NCBI GenBank assembly: GCA_002197995.1
Contig: NGZR01000003.1
Span: 3,100,001 to 3,164,000 of the forward strand
Direction: 5' to 3'
DNA from: Gaeumannomyces sp. JS-464
Taxonomy: Eukaryota; Ascomycota; Sordariomycetes; Magnaporthales; Magnaporthaceae
Length of the DNA: 64,000 nucleotides
Shown: piece by piece, positions 35,429-45,120 of the stretch
How positions within the stretch are numbered: position 1 is the first letter of the stretch
How the letters are laid out: every line of letters begins with the position of its first letter
Made by a program: the position numbers and the translations under genes
Notes under the pieces: model-generated
What the model saw: only the letters and a program-made list of their open reading frames with translations
Told to the model about the DNA's origin: nothing
Databases searched by the model: none

Positions 35429-37700
35429 GTTTATAATATTAGCTTAATTACTAATTCCCCCGATAGCAACGATAATAACACCGGTGTAATTGGCGATATT
35501 ACCAGCCCCGAAAGTAAAAACGATTTATCGCTTGCGAAAAAATACCGGGGAAACCGGAGCGGAGGACGAGGAGTTTGCAATTGCAAAGCCTAAAAAGCTT
35601 AAAAAGCCCGCCGAGCCGGGTATGCTAATACCCGAAAAAACTCCCGAGCTCGGCAACGAAGCGGTTACGGTGCCCGCAACGCCCAAAAAAAGGACTTGCA
35701 AAAAGCGGCCGCCGCTTTTATCGAGTAACCGGCAACTAAGAAAGCGTTTAACGGCCTTTAAACATTACGAAGTTTTAACACCAAAGATTTGCAGGAAGAG
35801 GGAGCCCGCGAAGGCATTTATAACGGCTCGCTTCGAGTTTAAAAATATTAAAAAAGTGGCGAAAAAAGATCCGAATAACTTTAAAAGCGCCGGAAACGAC
35901 GAGAGCTTTTACAGCTTTAATACGGATATTAAGGCTGCCAAAAAATTGCCCGAAAAACGGGTTTTGCACTTGTTAACGTTACGTACCCGGATAACGATAT
36001 CGTTTTGCCCCAAAAATTAGCGGTTTTAAAATCCCCGACTTCGCGCTTTTTAGCGTCGCTACGGCGCCGGGAACACCGTATATTCCGGCCTATTACTACG
36101 ACGCGGTAAAGCACGAGGCCGAATACGAGCGATATTATAAGCTAGTAATGCAAAAGCAAATTAATACGCTGTTTAAAAAAAAGCACGTAAATGCTAAAAA
36201 AATTGCCCTCGGGTGCTAAAGCATTACCGGGCAAATGGGTATACGTATTTAAACTAACGCTTAACGGCGCTTTTAAAAAGATTAAACGCGTTAAGTCGTT
36301 TGCGGCAATTATAACAATATTTCGGGCGAGGATAAAGCTATAACGTACGCGGTAATCGCTTATGCAGCGTTTACGAGGTGTTTTTGCTTGCGGCCGTTAA
36401 CGACTTTAAATGCCGCTAATTCGACTTCGTAACTGCTTATTTCGGCGTTATCGTACCTAATAACGTTATAATATACGTATAGCAACTTTAAAGCATTCCG
36501 GTTAAGCAGAAAGCTATTATTACCGTTTAAAAAAATCACTTACGACTTTCGCAAATCCGCTTTTATAATGGTACTAAACGATTACTTCGAAGCTCGAAGC
36601 ATTTAACTTTAAACCGATTTACTAAAACGTTTGCTTTTACCGCAAAAAGGAAACGGGCGTTATGCTATTGCTTTACGTAAACGATTTCCAAATTGCCGCT
36701 CGTACGGTTACGAAATTAAAGCCATCGTTAACGAAGTGGGTAGCCGGTTCGAAATAACCGTTTTAAGTAACGCAAAAACGTTCCTCGGCATGTAAGTTAT
36801 AAAAAAATCGCTAACGAAGGATTATAAGCTTTTATTAACGCGATTATATTAATAAAATCATTATTAAATACGAACGGGAAAACTTTAAAATAGTAAAAAC
36901 GCTTTAGCCTTTTGGCTTTATAATGCCGATCATTTGGGACCTTTTCCCGCACGAGGAGGTTTTACGCTACCAATCGGAAATAGCGAGTATTAGCTATTTC
37001 GCTGGCATTACTCGCTTTAATATTACGTATACCGTAAAAAGGTTGCAAAAGGTTAACGTTAATCCCGGCAACGAACATTTGGCACTGTTAAAGCACTTTT
37101 AGCGCTACATTAGTGGCATTAAAAAGCTCGTGTTTACTTTTAGCGGGCCTATTTACAATGCCGAAGCGATGGGCCTAAAGGTTTACGAAAACGCCTCGTT
37201 TGCTAACTACCTTCGTACGAAAGCATTTATAAGCGGCGTAATCGTTATGCTAGCGGGTGGTCCTATTTACTGGCAATTAAAAAAGCAAACTTTTATAACG
37301 ACGTTAACGACGGAAGCGAAGTTCGTTAACCTCCTGCTAACAGGCCAAGCTTTGCTTTGGATTAAAAGCATTTTAAAGGAAATTAAATACCTTTAGCGAA
37401 AAACTTTCGTGGTACATACGGATAGCGTTAACGCTTAAACGGCGGTGCTAAACCCGTTGGAATTAGCCCGCACCCGCATAATCGACCTCCGTTATAAATG
37501 GGTAATCGATGCTATAAAGCGTTAACTTTTCACTTTTAAACTCGTTAGCACGGCTAATATAAAGGCGGACGGTTTTACGAAAAGCTTAACGGCGAAAGGA
37601 TAGGCGAGGTTTATTGTTTAGCTGGGAATGCAGCAAATGCCGCAGTAAACGGGTTATAGGAAAACCAGGGAAACACTATGGATTTGGAGGATTACTACGT
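35429..37700 (+). pseudogene. Copia element H, fragment 3: linker, RT and RNase H
   Basis: Main remaining part of the Ty1/copia polyprotein. An open block at 35490-36020 is a charged, Lys/Glu/Pro-rich linker between integrase and RT. The RT lies about 36180-36900, with the catalytic box reading Tyr-Val-Asn-Asp at 36674-36685 (copia usually has YVDD). RNase H at about 37090-37630 includes an open block at 37130-37396 with Leu-Ala-Gly-Gly-Pro-Ile-Tyr-Trp, Lys-Lys-Gln and Thr-Glu-Ala boxes typical of copia, and ends with a Lys-Ala-Asp-Gly-Phe-Thr-Lys stretch near 37565. It is broken by stops and frameshifts. Confidence 0.75.
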
Positions 37701-37751
37701 AAATGCGGGCTTGTAATGCTATTAGGGCCGTTGCATAGCCTACGAAAAAGG

Positions 37752-38441
37752 TGTTAAAGGTGGCTTAAAGTTACGTGGGTGGCAATTGGTGCCTTACAGC
37801 TTTAGGCCTATGCATTAGCCCTAATATTTTAGCTTGCGCGCGCTTTAGCCCGCGATCGAGTAAAGTAGCTAAGGAATAATTACTAATTACTTCGTGTGCT
37901 TATTATCGCGCACCTTTATTACCTTTTCTTGTTATGCTTTCCATCCGACGTAATATTGGACCGGCGTGCTTTTTCGACTGCCGGAATGGTCCTTTTATCG
38001 TGCGGGGTCCTTTTAAATTAACGAACTTTTGCATGCTTTTTTTGTGGTTTTAATTACGGCTTATTCACCCGGTTGATTTTATGGGTGCCTTTTCGCCCGT
38101 TTCGTTAAGATCATAAGCCCGCCCGCAGGCAAAAAAAAAAAAAAAAAAAAAAAAAGATATAAACGATCTAAAAACAAATAATAAACAAATATACTTTACG
38201 AATTTGGGCTTTAAAAGTTTCCTATTTGGTTATTAAACCAGAGCTTTAGCTGCTTTAACTTAAGCCGACCCTAAGCAAACCTAAGCCGACTTTAAGCCGG
38301 TTACAAGTACCTTTTAAGGTAGGGCTGCACAGCTTTACAAGGTATCCACTTTTTCTAGCAGTTTAAATGGACTCGCTTTTTTTGCATTTTAAATAGCGGG
38401 TAAGGGATTTCCGCGATTGGCTAAAAAGTGATCCATTAACA
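37752..38441 (+). repeat. Candidate 3' LTR of copia element H
   Basis: Starts tgttaaagg just after a purine stretch (gaaaaagg), the expected polypurine position, and ends cattaaca; tgttaa and ttaaca are inverted. It lies directly downstream of the copia RNase H. No second copy is in the window, because H's left end is outside, so this is inferred from terminal motifs and position. It includes a 25-base A run at 38131-38155. Confidence 0.35.
38131..38155 (+). repeat. A25 homopolymer
   Basis: Twenty-five consecutive A, preceded by gcccgcccgcaggc. It is either a simple repeat within the candidate copia LTR or the tail of a retroposed transcript. Confidence 0.6.
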
Positions 38442-38570
38442 TGAAAAGCACCAGCTTTTACCAAATAATCGTCGCATCCCAATTAGGTATAGCGTAATAC
38501 CGTACTAGTATTTTAGGTATGCAGCGATACGTTAAAAGCGTTTAAATTAGGTTTAGCGTAAAGCCGTATT
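38442..38570. other. Short flank between H and G, nothing recognised
   Basis: 129 bp between the candidate copia LTR and the LTR of element G. It includes a loosely repeated attaggt-tagcgtaa motif (about 38485 and 38547). The last five bases, gtatt, would be the left target duplication of G. Confidence 0.4.
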
Positions 38571-39008
38571 TGTTACAATTAGGGGTTTGCTTTTAAAGTA
38601 AGGCATTTCGGGGGTGGAAAGGACAGTTTTATTGCTTTGGTACTCGAGGGGAACACGTAACTTAAAAGGACAATCTAATTGCTTGCCCTAAGGGATGCTT
38701 AGGAGCTAACTTAGGTTAATTAATGCCGAAGCTTTAATTAAAGCTACTTAAAATACAAAAGGGAACCCACTTTTTTATACATACACTAGTTTAACCGCCG
38801 TGGTTTTTGGACTTGCTTTGGATTTGTTGCTTTATTATAAATCCACAAATTTTTAAACTTATTTTGGATTTATTGCTTTATTACAAATCCATAAATCCGG
38901 TTAACCTATTTGCGTGTTACGTAACTTTTATTACTCGCAACGCGGGGCAAGGCTTGCTACCCTTCCCTTTTTCCTAACTATTAAAAGGCTTGCATGCTGG
39001 TCGTAACA
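38571..39008 (-). repeat. 3' LTR of element G
   Basis: Reverse complement of the D-family LTR: starts tgttacaattagggg and ends catgctggtcgtaaca. It has two of the ~37-bp units (about 38820-38905) instead of three. A complementary polypurine run (a stretch of T at 39014-39023) follows on the internal side. Confidence 0.85.
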
Positions 39009-39213
39009 CTAGGTTTTTTTTTTAGGCCGAATCCTTTTAGCTATTTCTTGTCGCCCCGCTTTCCGTTAGTTTAATACATACTTTTCTTTTTTACCGTTTT
39101 TCCCCCTTTTTTTAGTTAACGAAATGTTTGGTCGGGTGCGAAAATAGCGCTTTGCGAAAAAAAACCCTTTACCGTAAGGATTTTTAGCTATTTTTTTTTT
39201 TAACTTTTTTAAA

Positions 39214-39603
39214 ATGCCTTTTTGTTTTTATTGTAAATTTTTGGGCCACTCGTCGTACGCCGCGTTTTTTTTAAAACTTTTCCGCTATATGAAGTGTTTT
39301 AAAGTTAACCGGTTAGGGTGCGACGTTTTAGGCCTTTTACCAGCGGAATTTCGTAATATTATGGCTTAGTATACTAAACTAAAGCTAAGTTTAAAAAAGC
39401 GGAAAAAAAGGTTTTCCGTTTTCGAAAATAAAAATAAATGTGGTTAAAAAATAATGCGAGCGGTCCGGCGCGGTATTAATAATGTAAAAAAGTTGGAACG
39501 GGTGGAGCGCGAAAAGGCCGAAGCGGAACGGGAAGCTGGGGACGCTTTTATTGTTTTTTAGGTTTATTTTACTTCCGAACTTCCTTTGTTATTTCCGGAT
39601 TAG
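39214..39603 (+). pseudogene. Antisense Cys-cluster / coiled-coil ORF of the D family (copy in G)
   Basis: G is minus-oriented, so its antisense ORF is on the plus strand. An ATG at 39214 is followed by Cys-Phe-Tyr-Cys at 39223-39234, then a Lys-Cys-Phe-Lys-Val-Asn-Arg stretch and Gly-Cys-Asp at about 39291-39324. Further on come Lys/Arg-rich sequence, the Arg-Arg-Gly-Ile-Asn block and a Glu/Ala-rich helix up to a TAG at 39601. At least one frame change and a TAG interrupt it. The same cysteines and helical block occur in E, which argues that the frame was coding before mutation. Confidence 0.5.
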
Positions 39604-39960
39604 GCCGGTTTTAAAGTTACTTTTAACTTTAACTTTTTAGCTTTGCTTAACTCCGGTAAGTTATTTTTAAGTATTTTTAATTATCCTTTTTTAAATTTTT
39701 TAGCTAACTTTCCTTATAAAACCGTTGCTAGTATTTCGCGAGGAGTTTTTAGTAATATTTAAAGTTCGTTCCTTTTTTTTACGAGTTTTTTTATAACCGT
39801 ACCCTTTCCATTTAATTAGGTATTTTTTTAAGCCTATACCTTAGCTTTTGGTTTAGGATTTTTTCGATTTCGTATTTTTATTTTGCGTTAATTTCCATTA
39901 ATTCGTTGCTTTTAAAGCCTGGTAACGCTAGTTTAAATAGGGAAATATAAAAAACCGGGT
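39604..39960 (-). pseudogene. Element G pol, chromodomain end
   Basis: Reverse complement of D positions about 34010-34300, covering the chromodomain. The match stops at 39960-39961, exactly where a tRNA-like sequence begins. Confidence 0.65.
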
Positions 39961-40033
39961 GCTTTCGTAATGCAATGGTTTAGCACCGGGCGGACCTTTT
40001 CGAAAGTCGCGGGTTCGACTCCCGCCGAAAGCA
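39961..40033 (+). other. tRNA-like head with A and B boxes, no proper anticodon arm
   Basis: Seventy-three bases in canonical tRNA spacing. The acceptor stem (gctttcg with cgaaagc) and the T stem (gcggg with cccgc, loop ttcgact) pair perfectly. The B box ggttcgactcc fits the consensus, and the A box taatgcaatgg has one mismatch. The D stem keeps only three pairs. The anticodon positions do not form a 5-bp stem, and the loop lacks the usual U33. I therefore call it a tRNA-derived promoter region, not a working tRNA gene. A run of five T follows within 15 bases and could stop Pol III. Confidence 0.6.
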
Positions 40034-40775
40034 CAAAGAACTTTTTATTCTTCGAACCAAAAACCCCGCATTACCGGAAAACGCGATTAATAACAGCCCT
40101 TATTACGTGCTTTAAACACGTGCAACAAACGGAAAAAGCCATAAAAAATGCGACTAAAAAACAACCCCTAAGAAAAACAAACACGAAAAACAAACGCAAA
40201 GTAATAAGCATAAGCCTTAGCTTTATTCGCCACGGTACCGGACCGCTTACGCCACTCGTTTAGCTTGCGAAACAAGGGTTGCCGCCCCGAACCGTACATA
40301 AAAGGTTTAAGTTAAAAATGCACGTGGGAAAAAAAAGAGAAAAACAAGCACGAGGCCGACCGGACTAGTGCTTCGGGACGGCGCACCGATCCGGAACTAA
40401 ATCGATAAAAGCTAACGCACGTGCACGCAAAAGATTGCCCTTTGGGATAAATGGCAGGCATATAAAAACGAAAAACAAAATAAGGGAAATAAAAACCCGA
40501 GCAATCGCTAACAAATACAATATCGATAAAGCGCGTATAAACGCGCCCGTATAAGGCTACATATAACGTGTTTACCGATATTAAAAACATAAAAAAGCAG
40601 TTATGTGGAAAAATAAGCAAAAGGGTCGGAGCGAAAAAAACAAATAGCGAAGGCCTATTAGTAGACGGAGGGTTTTCGCTTAGGACATTTAACTGTACCA
40701 AGGTTTCACCTTTATATAAAACAGTAAAAGCACCGAGGTTTTTATAAACATAACGGTAATATAAATTATTATAAA
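39961..40775 (+). mobile_element. tRNA-headed SINE-like retroposon sharing its 3' end with the LINE
   Basis: The insertion begins with a tRNA-like sequence. Its last ~60 bases (about 40712-40775: tatataaaa, then agcaccgaggttttta, then aaacataacgg) match the 3' end of the LINE just before its (TAA)n tail (about 11893-11950); the differences are mainly C/T or G/A, plus a one-base gap. A tRNA-derived head with a LINE-derived tail is the usual structure of a SINE and its partner LINE. At about 815 bp it is long for a SINE. The minus-strand open frame at 40312-40809 has no support as a gene. It replaces the integrase part of element G and no clear target duplication is seen. Confidence 0.55.
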
Positions 40776-41593
40776 TCATTAAGTTTAAAATTTTTAAAAA
40801 CCTTCGCACTTTTATAACGTTTTTAAATGTAAACCACTTTTTAACTTTTTAATTTTTTAATGTTTATGCAAACCTATTTAAATGTAATTACAAACCTTAG
40901 GAAAGTAACTTTTTATATGTGCCATTTGCACTTTTTTAGCTTAACGAAAAGCTTTACGTTAAGCAGCTTTTAAAACACTTTATATACGTGCTGCTTATGT
41001 TTTTCCATCGTTTTCGAAAAAATTAAAATGTTATTTAAATACGCGAGGACGAAAACATTAAAATATTGGCGTAATATATGGTTAATTATCCTTTAAAACG
41101 TGGCTAATGCATTAGTAAGCCTAAAATTTATTATTAAAAACTTATAGCATTTAAACTTTATATTAAAAGCCGTTAACCACTTTTAGCCTTTTTTAATTTG
41201 TATTAAGTTATAAGCTTTCCGTAAGTTTAAAGCCGTAAAATACCGTGCTTTGCTAAGCGTATTTCGTAACTCGTTAATAAAAGGCAAAAAATACCAATCC
41301 TTTATCGTAACCTCGTTTAACGGTCGGTAGTTAATGCACATTCGCTCCGTGCCGTTTTTTTTCGTTTTTTATAAAATCCCATATCCTATTAGTAAACCGG
41401 AAAGTCGAACAAAACCCTTTTATAAGTTTTCCTCCAGTTATTGTTTTAACACTTTTTACTGCCGAGGGTTAAGCTAGTAAATCCTTTAGTACTTAAGTTA
41501 TGCTTTTAATTTAAACTTAATCTCGAAGTCGAACGGTTTATATTTAAAAAGCACCGTTTTTAAGTTTTTCCGGAATAACTTTTCGTACTTATA
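40776..41593 (-). pseudogene. Element G pol: RT region
   Basis: Reverse complement of D positions about 31650-32450. The RT catalytic box reads Tyr-Leu-Asn-Asn at 41030-41041. Stops are numerous. Confidence 0.7.
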
Positions 41594-41619
41594 TATAACG
41601 GGGTCGCTTATAAAAGGCC

Positions 41620-41730
41620 GCCGTGGCTTAATATACAGTGGTGCCAAAAGGTTTAAGCACTTCGTGCTTAAACTGTTGGATCTTTTGGTTTATATAGTGG
41701 AGCGGTACTTTAACACGTCCCTTTTACATT
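41620..41730. repeat. 111-bp direct repeat, left copy
   Basis: Matches 43428-43538 with only transitions, except for the loop of a hairpin. The stem gtttaagcac / gtgcttaaac encloses ttc here and gaa in the other copy. A half copy of the same hairpin follows directly at 41731-41746. Confidence 0.8.
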
Positions 41731-42177
41731 GTTTAAGCACTTCGTGGGTGCACTGGTTCGAACCTGGCTGTTATCGCTTGCCTTTGTGTAAGCGTGGTTC
41801 CAAAAAAGGGGCTACGGGGTGGGGCTTTCGTAGCGCTTACAATTTTGCATAACACGTGCATTCGTACACGTGGGCCGTCGTGCCCTATCCAAAACCTTAA
41901 GCCCCAGCATGCTAAAAGGGTGCATCCGTTTTAAAGCGCACGGCTTTACGAGGCGTGGCGTTAAAGAGGGTGTTTAACGAGTTATAGGGATTAGGGGTTT
42001 TAACACGACGTATGTTATTATATCCTTAACGAAGCGCTAAGTAAAGCAGCGTGACAATCCAATGGGTGCGCTATGCCGAGGCAGCGTAATGGTCGGAGCC
42101 GAACCTTCCAAAGGGAAGCGTACCGCGGTTTTCACCATTAAGCCCTCGAGGACGCGGCCTTTTTGGAAAAGGGATAA
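41731..42177. other. Interior of composite insertion, no gene recognised
   Basis: Unique, comparatively GC-rich sequence. It contains a B-box-like palindrome (ggttcgaacc at 41756-41765) but no matching A box or tRNA fold. No coding region is supported. Confidence 0.35.
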
Positions 42178-42210
42178 TGTAACGGGGTCGCTTGTAAAAG
42201 GCCGCCGTGG
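42178..42210. repeat. 33-bp direct repeat
   Basis: Matches 41594-41626 with two transitions; its core is taacggggtcgctt and it ends gccgccgtgg. It lies at the downstream end of the LINE-derived segment and may represent that LINE's 3' end. Confidence 0.65.
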
Positions 42211-42639
42211 TTTGAAAGAGAGAGAAAAAGTATATTTAACGTTAGTAAGTCGGGATTTACCTTTCCCTGCCTCCCAAGGGGCATATAACGTGCTAGCGCT
42301 ACCTAAGCTTAACATAAAGCTATATGTTGCTATTAAAACGGCTAGCAAATTAAACCCGTAGGCACACGGAAGTCGGGCCGCATTTTGGCGCTCCTTATTG
42401 GTAAGCGGGCAATCGGTGGTAGGGCGTATGTATATACGCTAGGGCGTTGTAAAGCGCTGCGGGTGGTAGTAGTGCGTTCCGCCGGCGAGTATGCCGGTAA
42501 AAGGTAAGGTCGGGGTTTAAGCTGGAAGGTTTTCGGGACCCCCAAAGCTTGGCCGAAGGTGCAAAGGACTAACGAGCTTACTGTTAGTCCTAATAGTACA
42601 AAGGAAAAAGGTAAAAGGTGTAAGAGAGAAAGGAAAAGG

Positions 42640-43427
42640 ATATATGCGGGCTTTTTAAGCTTTGTTACTATCGTCCAGCGATAGTGTAATAATTGGTAGC
42701 TTCGGCGAACGATGCAAAAAGGAAGGGCTTTTGGAACAGCCGTTTCCAATATTTAAGCCTATTAAAAGCCGGGGAAGGGTCCGCTATAAGCCATTTGTTT
42801 TTTACCGCTTTAGCCAGCCTGCAAAATACAGGGTGGGAAGGGGATTTATTTCGCTTATAGCGGCACGGGTTATCGTCCTCGTGTTCGAATTTTTAATAGT
42901 ACCAGTCGAAATCCCCGTGGCCGGTGCGTGCGGCTATTAGCTTTTGTAATACGGAGCAATGTAGTTGCAAAGCTTTAAGCGTATGCTACGAGGTCGGCGG
43001 GAGGTTTATAGCTTTATACCGTATTGGAAAGTTGTTTTCGAACCACGTGTTACGGGCGTTTCGGGCCATTTTCCGGGCTAAAGCTTTTATTCCGGCAACT
43101 GTTGGTTTAGCGTGTTAAGGGATCGGTAAAGCCGTGCTTAATTTTGCTTTAGCGTCGGCTTTTTCGTTCCCGGGAATTCCTATATGTCCCGGGGACCATC
43201 GAACGTGAACTTGGTGCTTATTTATAAAGCAATAAACCTTTTTAAAAGCCTTTTGGGAGCTATTAAACGCCGTGCTTAAAAAGCCGTTAGCCGCCAAGGT
43301 GTTGTCGAGGCACAAGTGGAAAGTGCAATTGCGAAAGCTCCAAACGGCTTTACGAAGGCCTATCCGGGCCCTTTCCACCTCGCCGTCGAATACTTTCGCC
43401 GGGTGCGCTAACCGGGCGTGCCCGGAC
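42640..43427 (-). pseudogene. Tad-type LINE ORF2 C-terminal fragment with RNase H
   Basis: Minus-strand fragment beginning inside an RNase H domain. The open block 43115-43378 has Cys-Leu-Asp-Asn-Thr and then Trp-Ser-Pro-Gly-His-x-Gly-Ile-x-Gly-Asn-Glu-Lys-Ala-Asp, the hallmark of LINE RNase H. After a stop, the downstream frame continues with Gly-His-Gly-Asp-Phe and Lys-Ser-Pro-x-His-Pro-Val-Phe-Cys, like the terminal zinc-binding tail of Tad-type ORF2, and ends at stops near 42650. It is 5'-truncated and lacks RT and endonuclease. It belongs to a different LINE lineage from the element at 4443-11990. Confidence 0.7.
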
Positions 43428-43538
43428 GCCGTGGCTTAATATACAGTAATGCCAAAGGGTTTAAGCACGAAGTGCTTAAACTGTTGGATTTTTTAGTTTA
43501 TGTAGTGGAGCGGTACTTTGGCACGTCCCTTTTACATT
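43428..43538. repeat. 111-bp direct repeat, right copy
   Basis: Partner of 41620-41730. The hairpin loop reads gaa instead of ttc; the remaining differences are C/T or G/A. Its end, ttacattat (43532-43540), is the exact inverse of ataatgtaa at 42174-42182. Confidence 0.8.
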
Positions 43539-43540
43539 AT

Positions 43541-44553
43541 GGTATTCCTTTAGAACACTCGCGAGCCGTTTTTTAATATTAGGTAATTCGTTTTGGTCGC
43601 TTTCCACTTTAAATAGTCGTGTACTCGTCGATATTAAATGCGAAAATGGATTGCCAAATTTTATTACCGTTGTAACCTTTTTTTATTGCTTTTTATACTT
43701 ACGGTTTAAAGTTCGTAATTTATAAACCGTTTTAATTACTCGTGGTTTTTCCCATTGGATTTAGCCGGTGGCTTAATTTATCCATGGGTTATTTTTTTAA
43801 GCCAAAGGATTTTAAAAATAACGTTTCCTTTTTTTATATCCAGCTTATCCAACATAATAGTAACGTTTTCCCCACTTTAGGTGCGTAATGTTATTAGTTA
43901 TATTTTTCGATCGATTTATCCTTTATTATAAGCGACGGGTATTCCTTTAACCGTTTTTAATTAGTACGGTTAGTGTTTCCGCTTTATAAGAATTTTATAC
44001 CGTTTAACCGCTTATAGCAAAACGTAATCGCTTTATACTTTACAATTAATTATTACTTTAACCTTTTTCTTTTAATATTTCATTTGAAACGTTAATAAGT
44101 CGTACGTTAACTCGATTTTGCCATTGCGAGGGTTTTTATCGGTTTTTTTTTCCCACTTCGTGCTTTCCGCTTAGGTAGTTTGTTTAATTTTTTAATAAAA
44201 GGAACAAGTGCCGTACGTTCGTTTCGCGATCCGGGTTACACGAAACGTACGTTTTAATAATCCCTTAGTGCTAAACCTCCGCTTTATGTACTATATGCAC
44301 CTTGCACTCCTCGGTTTCGCATTTTCCCCAATTAAGCGTTTTCGTAACGTATAATATAAAGTACCGTTCGCTGGGTTTAAAAACGGCGGCGAACCTATTA
44401 ACACGTGTTAGCTCCTACCGTAGTAATTAAAACGCTAGCCGCGGTTTAAGGTTTAGGCCGTTTTTAAACCTTTTCGGAATAAAATCGTACTTAAGCTTGG
44501 TTTTAAAGTGGAACTTGCATTTTTTATAAATGCATTTTGCTTAAAAAGGTGTA
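43541..44553 (-). pseudogene. Element G pol/gag junction region
   Basis: Reverse complement of D positions about 30590-31640, covering the N-terminal part of pol. It is broken by stops, with no catalytic motif in this part. Confidence 0.6.
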
Positions 44554-45083
44554 AAAATATAAGGTTTTAATTGGGGCGTGCTTGCGCTAATTACAGTAGC
44601 TAATAGGGTTACGTTTAGTTAGTATAGGCTTTGTTAAGCATTACAAATAGTGCTGGCAGGGCCTTAAGCTTAGTGGGTGGTACAGGTTTGTATTGCAAAA
44701 AGGGGGCGCTAATAGTCGCCTTTTTTATATACCCACCGACATTAATCCCGCAAGCCCCCCGCCCAAAGGGTTTCCGGTGCTGCACGCGATTTTCTTAAAA
44801 AAATATTTTATATAGGAAATTAAAAAATTAACCCACGGCTATTAAAGCCATTTTTGCGTTAGGCTTTTAAATTTAACTTGTGCATTTTTCACCCCTGGCT
44901 TGGCGCGTGCAAGGTAGGTGAATTAAGTAGCCCCACAGCGGTTAACTTAGGCGTTGTAGCACGCTATAGGCCGACTTTGTGCATATATTTACAAAAGTAC
45001 AAGGTAGGTAATACAAGGTAGGTAGTGCGGGGTAAGTAAGGTTTATGCACCCAACTTTAGCTAAATACATTAGTTATTTTAAC
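44554..45083. mobile_element. 530-bp insertion with 10-bp flanking repeats
   Basis: Gypsy sequence breaks at aaaaggtgta (44544-44553) and resumes with aaaaggtata (45084-45093), a 10-base direct repeat with one transition. The insert has ordinary CpA and TpG content, so it largely escaped the mutation seen around it. Near its right end the motif caaggtaggt recurs (44911, 45000, 45014). No coding frame or terminal inverted repeat was recognised. Repeat length and tail suggest a retroposon, but the type is uncertain. Confidence 0.45.
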
Positions 45084-45120
45084 AAAAGGTATAAGTGTTT
45101 GGGATGTATTATATCGACGT

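Larger units (their letters stand above)
41594..43540 (-). mobile_element. Composite retroposon insertion with 111-bp direct repeats and a LINE fragment
   Basis: An insertion in element G; gypsy homology stops near 41593 and resumes near 43541. It contains two copies of a 111-bp sequence (41620-41730 and 43428-43538) and two copies of a 33-bp sequence (41594-41626 and 42178-42210). Between them is the C-terminal part of a Tad-type LINE ORF2 on the minus strand. In the left copy the 111-bp and 33-bp parts overlap directly, as if the right copy had lost its middle. The insertion retains more CpA and TpG than the gypsy DNA around it. Confidence 0.5.

Noticed and set aside
38131..38155. CRISPR array or other bacterial features near the homopolymer and short repeats
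   Set aside because: The content is eukaryotic transposons, and no regularly spaced repeats with unique spacers were seen.
39961..40033. A functional tRNA gene
   Set aside because: The acceptor and T arms are perfect but the anticodon stem and U33 are missing and the D stem has three pairs, so it is kept only as a tRNA-derived head.
40312..40809. 165-codon minus-strand open frame
   Set aside because: It crosses the boundary between the SINE-like element and gypsy G, and its hydrophobic Phe/Tyr/Leu product is what A-rich plus-strand DNA gives on the complement.
41731..41775. Second tRNA-like sequence with B-box-like ggttcgaacct
   Set aside because: The match is a perfect palindrome, with no acceptor stem or A box in the correct spacing.
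42037..42749. Overlapping open frames on both strands
   Set aside because: They lie in the 3' UTR part of the LINE-derived segment, overlap on opposite strands and show no domain.
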